Shown: positions 17,848 through 29,075, numbered from the stretch's first letter. The stretch: DNA of 51,375 nucleotides from Bradyrhizobium uaiense (GCF_010811875.1 NZ_VKHP01000031.1:1-51375); one strand, 5' to 3'. Notes: generated from the letters alone by a model not told the origin. A program made the numbers and translations.

Positions 17848-18095
17848 TATTTCTTCTTGCTGGTGCCGCCGAAGCCGGCCATCGCCACGAACATGTCCTG
17901 GAAGCGCTCGGCGAGTTTGGGATCGAAGGTGAACCAGCTCTGCATCAGCGATTCCGGCGAAATCTTATCGATGTTCGACAGCATCTGCTGCTGCAACTTG
18001 TCCATGACGGCATTCTGCATCGGCGCCACATCGGGCAGGCCAAAGAACTGCCGCGCTTCGAGGGGCGTACAATCTATCTCGACGTTGACTTTCAT
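17847..18095 (-). CDS. Small conserved protein, DUF6489-like
   Basis: This is an 82-residue, soluble, mostly helical protein with N-terminal EIDCTPLEARQFFGLPDV, a central KLQQQMLSNIDKISPESLM helix and a lysine-rich C terminus (GTSKKK). I recall this pattern from the DUF6489 family of alphaproteobacteria, whose function is unknown. Its small size and phasin-like helical character would be compatible with binding a lipid or protein surface, but that is only a guess. It is the first gene of the minus-strand lipid operon and its stop overlaps the lipase start. Confidence 0.75.
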   Translation of the reverse strand: MKVNVEIDCTPLEARQFFGLPDVAPMQNAVMDKLQQQMLSNIDKISPESLMQSWFTFDPKLAERFQDMFVAMAGFGGTSKKK

Positions 18096-18472
18096 ATCCG
18101 CCTCCTCAAATACGCCTGACCCACCTCAGTATCGCCGCGACGGGGTGCGTTGCGCAAGTCGGCCCCACCCGCCCCAACGGGCAGTCGGCCTCAATCATCC
18201 GTTATGGTCAACCAAACCGTTTTGGAGCGACCGGCATAAACAGGGCGCGCCGGTGATCATTCCCGTGACCGACAGGCAGCACTCCGAAAGTCGAATGTCT
18301 CGCGTTCGTGCCGACAGCTTACTCTCGAATCCCGGCCATTGCGCTGCACTCGCGCGAACAGGTTAACCCTTTGGGAAATCGCGCTTGCGCGGCCGGTAAA
18401 CTCTGGCAACATGCATCAATAATACCAGCCGGACAAAGCAGCCGGCGGACAAAAACGGGGACGCGGGATCAC
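18096..18472. promoter_or_regulatory. Divergent intergenic region with a 14-bp palindrome (18222-18235)
   Basis: This 377-base region separates the minus-strand lipid operon from the plus-strand peptide-transport locus and must carry promoters for both. CCAAACCGTTTTGG at 18222-18235 is an inverted repeat (CCAAA-N4-TTTGG). It lies next to TTGACC read on the minus strand (18216-18221), a possible -35 element for the lipid operon. No good -10 hexamer follows at 17 bases, so the promoter call is weak. A possible ribosome binding site GGGGACG precedes the ATG at 18473. I see no gene in the region. Confidence 0.4.
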
Positions 18473-20071
18473 ATGTCGGTACGTTGGAGTTTGTTTGCGG
18501 CGACGGCCGTCGCACTGGTCGCCCTTGCCTTGCCGGCATCGGCCCAGACGTTGAAGTATGCCAACCAGGGCGAGCTCAAGTCGCTGGATCCCTACACGCT
18601 GAAGGAGACCACGACGATCGCGCACCACGCCCACGTCTATGAGGGCCTCACCGCGCGCGACAAGGACCTCAAGATCATTCCGGCACTGGCGGAAAGCTGG
18701 GAGACGCTGAGCCCGACCAAATGGCGCTTCCATCTGCGCAAGGGCGTGAAATTCCACAATGGCGACCCCTTCACCGCCGACGACGTGCTGTTTTCCGCGG
18801 ACCGCGTCCGCGCCAAGGGCTCCAACTTCCTCAGCAACGTCCCGGCCGACGCCAAATTCACCAAGGTCGACGACTACACCGTCGACGTGACGCTGGACTC
18901 GCCCAATCCCATCCTGACCTCGCAATGGGATAGCTGGTACATCATGGACAAGAAGTGGTGCGAGGAGAACAACTCGGTCGCACCGACGCCGGCCTCTGCA
19001 ACCACGCCGAGCTACGCGGCGCTGCACGAGAACGGCACCGGCGCCTTCACGATCGAGAGCCATCAGCCCGGTGTGAAGACCGTATTCAAGGCGTTTCCGG
19101 GCTATTGGCGCAAGCCCGAGCATAATCTCAAGGAGATCATCTTCACCCCGATCGGCTCCGACGCCACCCGCGTCGCCGCATTGCTCTCGGGCGAAGTCGA
19201 TGTCATCGAGCCGGTTCCGCTGCAGGACATCCAGCGCGTCAATTCCAGCGGCGTCGCCACCGTGATGACCGCGCCGGAGATCCGCACCATCTTCATCGGC
19301 ATGGATATGGCCCGCGACGAGCTGCTGTATTCCAACATCAAGGGCAAGAATCCGTTCAAGGACATCAGGGTCCGCGAAGCCTTCTACAAGACGATCGACG
19401 TCGATCTGATCAAGACCCGCGTGATGCGCGGCATGTCGACGCCCTCGACCCTGATGATCGCCCCCGAGCTCTATCCGCTGTCGAAGGAGTTCACCCGGCC
19501 GAAACTCGATCCTGATGGTGCCAAGAAGCTGTTGGCCGAGGCCGGCTATCCGAACGGCTTCGAAGTCACGATGGATTGCCCGAACGACCGCTACGTCAAC
19601 GACGCCGCGATCTGCCAGGCGGTGGTCGGCATGCTGGCCCGCATCGGCGTCAAGGTGAACCTGCTGGCGCAGCCGAAGGCGCAGTATTTCGGCAAGGTGC
19701 TGAAGCCCGGCGGTTACCAGACCTCGTTTTTCATGCTGGGCTGGACCCCCGCGACATCAGACTCGCACAACGTGCTGCACGACATCCTCGGCTGCCGCGA
19801 CGATCCGAAGGATTCCACCCGGGGCGAGGCCAATCTCGGCGGCTATTGCAACAAGGAAGTCGACGCGCTCACCGACAAGGTCCTGGTCGAGAGCGACACG
19901 GCCAAGCGCGACCAGTTGATCAAGCAGGCCTACGAGATCGTCATCAAGGATTACGGCTACATTCCGCTGCATCAGCAACCGCTGGTGTGGGGCGTGTCGA
20001 AAAAAGTCAAATTGACCCAGCGCGCGGACAACCAGGTGCTGCTGTACTGGGCGACCAAACAGGGTGAATAG
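18473..20071 (+). CDS. Peptide/nickel-type ABC transporter substrate-binding protein (SBP_bac_5), first set
   Basis: The 532-residue protein carries a Sec signal peptide ending ALPASA-Q (about residue 24) and the family signatures LKSLDPYTLKE, RKGVKFHNGDPFTADDVLFS and the C-terminal YGYIPLHQQPLVWG. It should bind a peptide-like ligand in the periplasm and deliver it to the permeases encoded downstream. Frames extending upstream to 18308 lack a signal peptide, so ATG 18473 is the start. It is the first gene of the plus-strand cluster and is followed by a 12-bp hairpin before the permease gene. Confidence 0.93.
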   Translation: MSVRWSLFAATAVALVALALPASAQTLKYANQGELKSLDPYTLKETTTIAHHAHVYEGLTARDKDLKIIPALAESWETLSPTKWRFHLRKGVKFHNGDPFTADDVLFSADRVRAKGSNFLSNVPADAKFTKVDDYTVDVTLDSPNPILTSQWDSWYIMDKKWCEENNSVAPTPASATTPSYAALHENGTGAFTIESHQPGVKTVFKAFPGYWRKPEHNLKEIIFTPIGSDATRVAALLSGEVDVIEPVPLQDIQRVNSSGVATVMTAPEIRTIFIGMDMARDELLYSNIKGKNPFKDIRVREAFYKTIDVDLIKTRVMRGMSTPSTLMIAPELYPLSKEFTRPKLDPDGAKKLLAEAGYPNGFEVTMDCPNDRYVNDAAICQAVVGMLARIGVKVNLLAQPKAQYFGKVLKPGGYQTSFFMLGWTPATSDSHNVLHDILGCRDDPKDSTRGEANLGGYCNKEVDALTDKVLVESDTAKRDQLIKQAYEIVIKDYGYIPLHQQPLVWGVSKKVKLTQRADNQVLLYWATKQGE

Positions 20072-20087
20072 TGGCTACGGCGAATTG

Positions 20088-20115
20088 GGTCCCGGAAGCG
20101 CAGGCTTCCGGGACC
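20088..20115 (+). promoter_or_regulatory. Intercistronic 12-bp hairpin after the binding-protein gene
   Basis: GGTCCCGGAAGC (20088-20099) pairs perfectly with GCTTCCGGGACC (20104-20115) around the loop GCAG; TTTT follows only six bases later. It is either a leaky terminator or an mRNA-stabilising structure. Both would raise binding protein relative to permease, as is known for ABC importer operons with such hairpins. Confidence 0.6.
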
Positions 20116-20174
20116 TCGCGTTTTCCGGTCGCGCAAAGCCGCGCACCAATATTCAAAAGCAGTGAAAGGTAGAG

Positions 20175-21155
20175 ATGCTCGCTTTCACTCTTCGCCGCTT
20201 CCTGCAGGCGATCGGCGTCATGCTCGCCGTCGGCATCATCGCGTTTGCGATGTTCCGCTTCGCCGGCGATCCGGTGAACCAGATCGTCTCGATCGACACT
20301 TCGGCGGCGGAACGCGCCTCGATCCGGCAGTCGCTCGGCCTCGACGATCCCGTGCTGGTGCAGTTCGGCCGCTACTTCATCAATGCGCTGCAGTTCAAGT
20401 TCGGCGTGTCCTACCAATTCCGCCTGCCGGTCTCATCGCTGCTGGCGGAGCGCATGCCGGCGACGCTGGAGCTTGCGATCGTCGCCACCATCTTTGCGAT
20501 GGTGGCCGGCATCCTGATGGGGGTCTATTCGGCGCTGCGCCGTGACACCATCCTGGCCAGATTATTCCAGGCGATATCGCTGATCGGCATTTCGCTGCCG
20601 ACCTTCCTGATCGGCATCCTCCTGATCTATCTGTTCGCCGTGACCTTGGGCTGGCTGCCCTCGTTCGGTCGCGGCGACGTGGTGAAGCTCGGCTGGTGGT
20701 CGACCGGGCTCCTCACCGTCTCCGGCTGGAAGGCGATCATCATGCCGGCGATCACGCTCGGGCTGTTCCAGATGACCCTGATCATGCGGCTGGTGCGCGC
20801 CGAAATGCTGGAAGTGCTGCGCACCGACTATATCCGCTTTGCCCGCGCCCGCGGGCTGACCACGCGCGCGATCCATTTCGGCCACGCGCTGAAGAACACG
20901 CTGGTTCCGGTGATCACGGTGGCCGGCCTGCAGTTTGGCTCGGTTATTGCTTTCTCGATCATCACCGAAACCGTGTTCCAATGGCCGGGCATGGGGCTTC
21001 TGTTCGTGCAGGCCGTGCAGAATGTCGATATCCCGATCATGGCCGCGTATCTCCTGATGGTCTCGCTGATCTTCGTCACCATCAATCTCGTGGTCGACAT
21101 CCTCTACACCGTGGTCGATCCGCGCTTGCGGTCGACCGTCGGCCGCGCGGCGTGA
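20175..21155 (+). CDS. Peptide ABC transporter permease (DppB/OppB family), first set
   Basis: This 326-residue permease has six membrane segments and the family signatures LGLDDPVLVQFGRYF near residue 55, the cytoplasmic EAA loop (RAEMLEVLRTDYIRFARARG), HALKNTLVPVITVAGLQFG, and the closing NLVVDILYTVVDPRLR. AAAGGTAGAG upstream of the ATG serves as ribosome binding site. It forms the channel together with the DppC-type protein that starts 11 bases after its stop. Confidence 0.93.
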   Translation: MLAFTLRRFLQAIGVMLAVGIIAFAMFRFAGDPVNQIVSIDTSAAERASIRQSLGLDDPVLVQFGRYFINALQFKFGVSYQFRLPVSSLLAERMPATLELAIVATIFAMVAGILMGVYSALRRDTILARLFQAISLIGISLPTFLIGILLIYLFAVTLGWLPSFGRGDVVKLGWWSTGLLTVSGWKAIIMPAITLGLFQMTLIMRLVRAEMLEVLRTDYIRFARARGLTTRAIHFGHALKNTLVPVITVAGLQFGSVIAFSIITETVFQWPGMGLLFVQAVQNVDIPIMAAYLLMVSLIFVTINLVVDILYTVVDPRLRSTVGRAA

Positions 21156-21166
21156 GGGACCAAACC

Positions 21167-22126
21167 ATGTCCGACGCCGTCGTCCCCCATCGCACGCAAG
21201 ACCACCAGGCACCTGCCGGCTGGGTCAGGCGCGCGCTCGACAGCGACATCTTCTATTCGTTCCGCCGCTCCAGGCTGACGATGGTCGCAGCCTCCATCAC
21301 GCTGCTGTTCTTCCTGCTGGCGATCTTTGCGTCATGGCTCGCGGTGCAGGATCCGTTCGATCCGGCGCAGCTGCAGCTGCTCAACTCGCGGATCGCCCCG
21401 CTGTGGACCGCCGATGGCCAGAGCCCGTTCCTGCTCGGCACCGACGAACAGGGCCGCGACGTGCTCTCGGCGATCCTTTACGGCCTGCGCATCTCGCTTG
21501 CGGTCGGCATCGCAGGCGTTGTCTTCGCCGGCGCGCTCGGCATCGCCCTCGGCCTGATCGCCGGCTATTTCGGCGGCGTGGTCGACACCGTGATCATGCG
21601 GATCGCCGACGTGCAGCTCACCTTCCCCGCGATCCTGATCGCGCTGCTGGTCAACGGCGTCGCCAAATCGCTGCTCGGCAACCGGCTCGACGAGATAAGC
21701 ACGCTTGGCGTGCTCGTGATCGCGATCGGCCTCAGCTTCTGGGTGCAATATGCCCGCACCGTGCGCGGCTCGGTCATGGTCGAGAAGAACAAGGACTATG
21801 TGGCTGCGGCGCAGCTGATCGGCCTGCCGGCGCCGAAGATCATGTTCCGCCACGTGCTGCCGAACACGATGGGCCCGATCCTGGTGATCGCCACCATCAA
21901 CCTCGCGCTCGCCATCATCACCGAGGCGACGCTGTCGTTCCTCGGCGCCGGCATGCCCGACACCATGCCGTCGCTCGGCACCCTGATCCGGATCGGCAAC
22001 AATTATCTGTTCGCCGGCGAATGGTGGATCGTCGCCTTCCCGGGCATTGCCCTTGCCGGCCTGATCCTCTCCATCAACCTGCTCGGCGACTGGCTGCGCG
22101 ACGCACTCAACCCGAAGCTCCGATGA
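21167..22126 (+). CDS. Peptide ABC transporter permease (DppC/OppC family), first set
   Basis: The 319-residue permease has the OppC N-terminal domain, the signature HLLGTDEQGRD-like LLGTDEQGRDVLSAILYG, GLIAGYFGG, and the EAA loop region GLPAPKIMFRHVLPNTMGPI, closing with GDWLRDALNPKLR. The ATG at 21167 follows AGGGA; longer frames upstream are in the wrong context. Its stop overlaps the ATPase start by four bases (ATGA). Confidence 0.93.
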   Translation: MSDAVVPHRTQDHQAPAGWVRRALDSDIFYSFRRSRLTMVAASITLLFFLLAIFASWLAVQDPFDPAQLQLLNSRIAPLWTADGQSPFLLGTDEQGRDVLSAILYGLRISLAVGIAGVVFAGALGIALGLIAGYFGGVVDTVIMRIADVQLTFPAILIALLVNGVAKSLLGNRLDEISTLGVLVIAIGLSFWVQYARTVRGSVMVEKNKDYVAAAQLIGLPAPKIMFRHVLPNTMGPILVIATINLALAIITEATLSFLGAGMPDTMPSLGTLIRIGNNYLFAGEWWIVAFPGIALAGLILSINLLGDWLRDALNPKLR

Positions 22127-23106
22127 CCCAACCTGTTCTCTCCGTGCGTAACCTCGAGGTGGAATTCGTCACCCGCCGCGCCAACTTGCGCGCCATCAAC
22201 GGCGTGTCGTTCGACATCGCCAAGGGCGAGGTGCTCGGCGTGGTCGGCGAATCCGGCGCCGGCAAATCGGTCACGGGCCTTGCCGTGATCGGGCTGATCG
22301 ATCCACCCGGCCGCATCTCCGGCGGCGAGATCGAGCTGTCGGGCACGCGGATCGACCATCTTCCGCCGGAGGAGATCCGCCGCGTCAGGGGCAAGCGGAT
22401 CGGCATGATCTTCCAGGATCCGCTGACCAGCCTCAATCCGCTCTACCGGATCGGCGACCAGATCATCGAGACCATCCGCACCCACACAAACTTAAGCGAA
22501 AGCGCCGCGCGCAGGCGCGCCATCGATCTATTGGCCGAGGTCGGCATTCCCGCGCCGGAGAAGCGCATCGACGGCTATCCGCATGAATTCTCCGGCGGCA
22601 TGCGCCAGCGCGTCGTCATTGCGCTCGCGATCTGTGCCGAGCCGGAATTGATCATCGCCGACGAGCCGACGACCGCGCTCGACGTCTCGGTGCAGGCGCA
22701 GATCATCGCGCTGATCAAGCGGCTCGGGCGCGACCATGGCACCGCGGTGATGCTGGTGACCCACGACATGGGGGTGATCGCCGAGACCTGCGACCGCGTC
22801 GCGGTGATGTATTCGGGCCGCATCGCCGAGATCGGCCCGGTGCAGGAGGTGGTGCGCAATCCCTTGCATCCCTACGCCAAGGGCCTGATGGGCGCGATCC
22901 CGACACTCGCCGGCGAGGACAAGCGCCTGGTGCAGATCCCAGGCGCGATGCCGCGGCTGTCGGCAATCCCGCCAGGCTGCCCGTTCAATCCGCGCTGCGC
23001 GTTTGCGTTCGATCGCTGCTGCATCGAGCGGCCTGAGCCGATCCGGCAGGGCACGCAATCCGTCGCCTGCCATCTGTTCGAGCCCGCGAAGGAGACCGCG
23101 GCATGA
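22123..23106 (+). CDS. Peptide ABC transporter ATP-binding protein (DppD/OppD family), first set
   Basis: The 327-residue ATPase has Walker A GESGAGKS, Q-loop IFQDPLTSLNP, signature FSGGMRQR, Walker B LIIADEPTTALD and switch VTHDMG. A C-terminal oligopeptide-transporter extension contains the cysteine-rich CPFNPRCAFAFDRCC motif that binds an Fe-S cluster or metal in related proteins. It couples ATP hydrolysis to peptide import. ATGA overlaps join it to both neighbours. Confidence 0.94.
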   Translation: MTQPVLSVRNLEVEFVTRRANLRAINGVSFDIAKGEVLGVVGESGAGKSVTGLAVIGLIDPPGRISGGEIELSGTRIDHLPPEEIRRVRGKRIGMIFQDPLTSLNPLYRIGDQIIETIRTHTNLSESAARRRAIDLLAEVGIPAPEKRIDGYPHEFSGGMRQRVVIALAICAEPELIIADEPTTALDVSVQAQIIALIKRLGRDHGTAVMLVTHDMGVIAETCDRVAVMYSGRIAEIGPVQEVVRNPLHPYAKGLMGAIPTLAGEDKRLVQIPGAMPRLSAIPPGCPFNPRCAFAFDRCCIERPEPIRQGTQSVACHLFEPAKETAA

Positions 23107-24098
23107 GCGGGACGTTGATCGAGGTCAGGAACCTGCGCCGCGTCTTCGACGTCTCGAAGCCATGGCTCAACCGCGTGCTGGAGGGTGGTCATCTCGAGCT
23201 TCTGAAAGCCGTCGACGGCGTCAGCTTCGACATCAAGCGCGGCGAGACCTTTGCGCTGGTCGGCGAATCCGGCTCCGGCAAGACCACCGTTGCGCGCATG
23301 GTCGTCGGCCTGCTGCCGCCGAGTTCGGGCGAAGTCATCATCGACGGCATCTCGATGACCGATCCGCGGCAGGGCCAGGCGCGCCGCCGGCTGCGCCGGC
23401 GCATCCAGATGGTTTTTCAGGATCCCTATGCGAGCCTCAATCCGCGCTACCGGGTCGCCGCCATCGTCGCCGAGCCGATCCGCGCCTTCGACCTGATCCA
23501 GGGGGAGCGCGACATCAAGGCCAGGGTCGGCGAATTGCTTTCGCTGGTCGGCCTGCACCCCGACGACGGCCAAAAATTCCCGCACGAGTTTTCCGGCGGC
23601 CAGCGCCAGCGCATCGCGATCGCCCGCGCACTGGCGTCCGAAGCCGAGTTCATCGTCTGCGACGAGCCCACCTCGGCGCTCGACGTCTCCGTGCAGGCGC
23701 AGATCCTCAATCTGATGCGCGACCTCCAGGACAAGTTCGGCCTGACCTATCTGTTCATCAGCCACAATCTGGCGGTTGTCCGCCACATGGCGACCAGGAT
23801 CGGCGTGATGTATCTCGGCCGCATCGTCGAGATCGCCGAGGGCCGGAAACTGTTCGAGAACCCGAGGATGCCCTACACGAAGATGCTGCTCGGCGCGGTT
23901 CCGGATCTTGCGATGTCCGGCCGCCAGCGCATCCCGGTCAAGGGCGAGATTCCCAACCCGATCGATCCGCCGTCCGGCTGCGCGTTCAATCCGCGCTGTC
24001 CCCTCGCCTTCGATCTCTGCCGCGAGAGGGCGCCGGAACTGATCGACGGCGTCGCCTGCCACGCCGTCAACAGCCCGGCCGCCGCCGTTCCGGCATGA
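23103..24098 (+). CDS. Peptide ABC transporter ATP-binding protein (DppF/OppF family), first set
   Basis: This 331-residue ATPase has Walker A GESGSGKT, Q-loop VFQDPYASLNP, signature FSGGQRQR, Walker B FIVCDEPTSALD, switch ISHNLA and the C-terminal CAFNPRCPLAFDLC motif. With the preceding DppD-type subunit it completes the first importer. The stretch 24099-24222 after it holds no gene; the next ATG has GAAGAG in front of it. Confidence 0.94.
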   Translation: MSGTLIEVRNLRRVFDVSKPWLNRVLEGGHLELLKAVDGVSFDIKRGETFALVGESGSGKTTVARMVVGLLPPSSGEVIIDGISMTDPRQGQARRRLRRRIQMVFQDPYASLNPRYRVAAIVAEPIRAFDLIQGERDIKARVGELLSLVGLHPDDGQKFPHEFSGGQRQRIAIARALASEAEFIVCDEPTSALDVSVQAQILNLMRDLQDKFGLTYLFISHNLAVVRHMATRIGVMYLGRIVEIAEGRKLFENPRMPYTKMLLGAVPDLAMSGRQRIPVKGEIPNPIDPPSGCAFNPRCPLAFDLCRERAPELIDGVACHAVNSPAAAVPA

Positions 24099-24222
24099 TC
24101 ACGCGGATGGGAGCGGCCATGTCCACCAAGCGGTTGGCATACCAGCCCGGCTGTGATCAAGTGCGCGCGCGCAAGTCGCGCCAGAACAAATCGAAGAACA
24201 AACCGCCTAACGGTGAAGAGCC

Positions 24223-26028
24223 ATGAGCAACGTCAATCCCGATCCATTCACCACACGGCCCGAGATCGAAGGCACTTTCGGCGTCGTCACCTCGACGCAC
24301 TGGATTGCGACCGCGGTCGGCATGGCGACGCTGGAGAAGGGTGGCAACGCATTTGATGCGGGGGTGGCAACTGCCTTCACGTTGCAGGTCGTCGAGCCGC
24401 ATCTGAACGGCCCCGGCGGCGACGTGCCGATCATCGTGCACGATGTCAAGCGCGGCAAGACCGAGGTGATCTGCGGCCAGGGCCCGGCGCCGGCGAAGGC
24501 AACGATCGCGCATTACCGCAGCGAGGGCCTCGAGATGGTGCCCGGCACCGGCCTGCTCGCCGCCTGCGTGCCCGGCACGTTCGAATCCTGGATGCTGCTG
24601 CTGCGCGACTACGGCACATTGAGGCTGCGCGACGTGCTGGAGCCCGCGATCGCCTATGCCCGCGACGGCTATCCGCTGGTCGAGCGTGCGTCGGCCACCA
24701 TCAAGACCGTCGAGCAGCTGTTCCGGAAATACTGGACCACCTCGGCCGATGTCTATCTGCCCAACGGCGAGGTGCCGAAGCCCGGCACCATCTTCACCAA
24801 CACGAAGCTCGCGGAGACTTACACCCGCATCCTGACTGAAGCCGAGAGCGCCGGCGGCGACCGCGTCGCGCAGATCGAGCGCGCGCGGCAGGCCTGGTCG
24901 AAGGGCTTCGTCGCGGAAGCGATCGACAAGTTCTGCCGCACCCAGGAGGTGATGGACGTCTCCGGCTCGCCGCATCGCGGCGTGCTGTCGGCCGACGACA
25001 TGGCGCGCTGGCAGCCGACCATCGAAGCGCCGCTGACCTACGACTATGGCCGCTACACCGTGCAGAAGGCCGGGGTCTGGAGCCAGGGTCCGGTGATGCT
25101 GCAGCAACTCGCGCTGCTGAAGGGCTTTGAGCTCGACGGGCTCGATCCCGCAGGCCCCGACTTCATCCATCTGCAGATCGAAGCCGCCAAGCTCGCTTAT
25201 GCCGATCGCGAGACGTTCTATGGCGACCCGAAATTCACGAACATCCCGATCGAGACGCTGCTGTCCGACACTTATAACAACGAACGGCGCAAGCTGATCT
25301 CAAGGGACAAGGCTTCGCTCGACTTCCGCCCCGGCTCGGTCGAAGGCTTCGGTGGCGTCGTCAAATTGCGACATGCCGAAGGGCATCGCGAAGCAGTCGG
25401 CGCCATGGGCGCGGGCGAGCCGACCGTCGGCCGGTTCGGCGAGGTGCGCGGCGATACCGTGCATTTCGACATCATCGACAAGGCCGGCAACATGATCTCG
25501 GGGACGCCCTCGGGCGGCTGGCTGCAATCCTCGCCGGTGATTCCCGAGCTCGGCTTCTGCCTCGGCAGCCGCGCCCAGATGTTCTGGCTGGAGGAGAACC
25601 ACCCGGCCTCGCTGGCGCCGGGCAAGCGGCCGCGCACCACGCTGTCGCCGACCATGGCGCTGCGCGATGGCGAGCCGTATCTCGCCTGGGGTTCGCCGGG
25701 TGGCGACCAGCAGGACCAGTGGATCACCCAGTTCTTCCTGCGCCACGTGCACGCCAAGCTCAATTTGCAGGAGGCGATCGACGCACCGGCCTGGCACTCC
25801 GAACATTTCCCGATCTCGTTCTGGCCACGCACCTCGCGGCCCGGCGTGCTGGTGCTGGAAAATCGCGTGCCGAAATCGACCATCGACGAATTGAAACGCC
25901 GCGGCCATGTGGTCGAGATTGGCCCCGATTGGTCGGAAGGCCGCCTCACTGCAGCCTCGAAGGTCGGCCCCCGCCGCCGCGCCGCCGCCAACCCGCGCGG
26001 CATGCAGGGCTACGCCGCAGGGCGCTAG
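24223..26028 (+). CDS. Gamma-glutamyltransferase-family Ntn hydrolase (cytoplasmic type)
   Basis: The 601-residue protein has the N-terminal GGNAFDAGVATAFTLQVVEP and LNGPGGD motifs, the probable nucleophile Thr412 in RGDTVHFDIID, and the conserved GSPGGDQQDQW segment of the small subunit. Family members are made as proenzymes that cleave before this Thr; they hydrolyse or transfer gamma-glutamyl groups of glutathione-like compounds or related amides. There is no signal peptide: the N terminus MSNVNPDPFTTRPE is polar, so it should act in the cytoplasm on imported substrates. Its place between two peptide importers supports this. The exact substrate is unknown, because many family members (for example YwrD-like) are uncharacterised. 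Confidence 0.88.
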   Translation: MSNVNPDPFTTRPEIEGTFGVVTSTHWIATAVGMATLEKGGNAFDAGVATAFTLQVVEPHLNGPGGDVPIIVHDVKRGKTEVICGQGPAPAKATIAHYRSEGLEMVPGTGLLAACVPGTFESWMLLLRDYGTLRLRDVLEPAIAYARDGYPLVERASATIKTVEQLFRKYWTTSADVYLPNGEVPKPGTIFTNTKLAETYTRILTEAESAGGDRVAQIERARQAWSKGFVAEAIDKFCRTQEVMDVSGSPHRGVLSADDMARWQPTIEAPLTYDYGRYTVQKAGVWSQGPVMLQQLALLKGFELDGLDPAGPDFIHLQIEAAKLAYADRETFYGDPKFTNIPIETLLSDTYNNERRKLISRDKASLDFRPGSVEGFGGVVKLRHAEGHREAVGAMGAGEPTVGRFGEVRGDTVHFDIIDKAGNMISGTPSGGWLQSSPVIPELGFCLGSRAQMFWLEENHPASLAPGKRPRTTLSPTMALRDGEPYLAWGSPGGDQQDQWITQFFLRHVHAKLNLQEAIDAPAWHSEHFPISFWPRTSRPGVLVLENRVPKSTIDELKRRGHVVEIGPDWSEGRLTAASKVGPRRRAAANPRGMQGYAAGR

Positions 26029-26084
26029 CAAAAGGTGATCGCCACAGCATGATGACATCCGGTCGGATCGCGAAGCGAGCCTCA

Positions 26085-26295
26085 AACTCCACCTCGCCCC
26101 GCTTGCGGGGAGAGGCAAAGGCCGCCTTTGGCGGCTGTCCTGAAAAACGCCGAAGCGAAGCTTCGGGTATGTCGCATCGAAGATGCGATCCGGGTGAGGG
26201 GGAGTCTCCGCGAACTCGATTTTCATCATCTTCGCGGAACAAGCCCCTCACCCCACCCCTCTCCCCGGAAAGGGCGGGGAGAGGGAGAAGAGAGG
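26085..26295. repeat. Palindromic intergenic repeat mosaic between ggt-like and DUF1028 genes
   Basis: This block contains several inverted segments: CCCCGCTTGCGGGG near 26098-26111, GAAGCGAAGCTTC near 26150, TCCGCGA/TCGCGGA (about 26206-26239), and paired GGGTGAGGGG/CCCCTCACCC. It ends in TCTCCCCGGAAAGGGCGGGGAGAGGGAG. The same components occur at 2-130. The purine-rich end runs directly into the ribosome binding site (GAGAGGTGAG) of the DUF1028 gene at 26300. No gene is seen in this 271-base gap. Confidence 0.75.
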
Positions 26296-26299
26296 TGAG

Positions 26300-27006
26300 A
26301 TGACCTGGTCGATCGTCGCCCGCGACAGCGCCACCGGCCAGCTCGGCATCGCCGTCGCGACGCGGTTCTTCGCGGTTGGCGCTCTCGTGCCGCACATTGC
26401 ACCCGGGATCGGCGCCGTTGCGACGCAGGCGCTGGTCAATCCCTATTACGGCATCGACGGCCTTGCGCTGCTGCGCGACGGCAAGAGCCCGCATGAGGTG
26501 ATCTCGGCGCTGCTCGCGCCTGACAACAGCCGCGACAGCCGGCAGGTGCATGTCATGGATGCCAAGGGCCGGATCGCCGCCCACTCCGGCAAGGATTGCA
26601 TCGACTGGTTCGGCCACATCGCCGGCGACGGTTTTTCGATCGCCGGCAACATGCTGGCCGGACCTGCGGTGCTCGACGAGACCGCACGCGTCTACGCAGC
26701 CAACGAAACGCTGCCGTTCGCGGAACGGCTGATCAAGGCGATGCTCGCCGGCGAAGCGGCCGGCGGCGACAAGCGTGGCAAGCAGTCCGCGGCGCTTCTG
26801 ATCCACAGCACCGAGGAATGGCCGGCGCTGGACCTGCGGGTCGACGACCACGCCGATCCCCTGCGCGAGCTGGAGCGGCTGGAAGCCGTCAGCCGGGAAC
26901 ACTGGGTGCCGTTCCGGGACTTCATGCCGACCCGCGCCAACCCGGCCGGAACCAGCGATCGCGCTAGGATCGAGGCTGCCATCGCAGCGGCAACCAAGAG
27001 CGGCGA

Positions 27007-27010
<4 letters not shown>
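26300..27010 (+). CDS. DUF1028 family protein, putative Ntn-hydrolase-like enzyme
   Basis: The 236-residue protein opens with TWSIVARDSATGQLGIAVAT and has GAVATQALVNPYYG, the signature of DUF1028, whose structures have the Ntn-hydrolase fold. The substrate is not known; proteins of this family are often found near peptide transporters, which fits here. No signal peptide is present, so it acts in the cytoplasm. Its stop overlaps the following DppD-type gene by four bases (ATGA), which ties it to the second importer. Confidence 0.88.
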
Positions 27011-29075
<2,065 letters not shown>

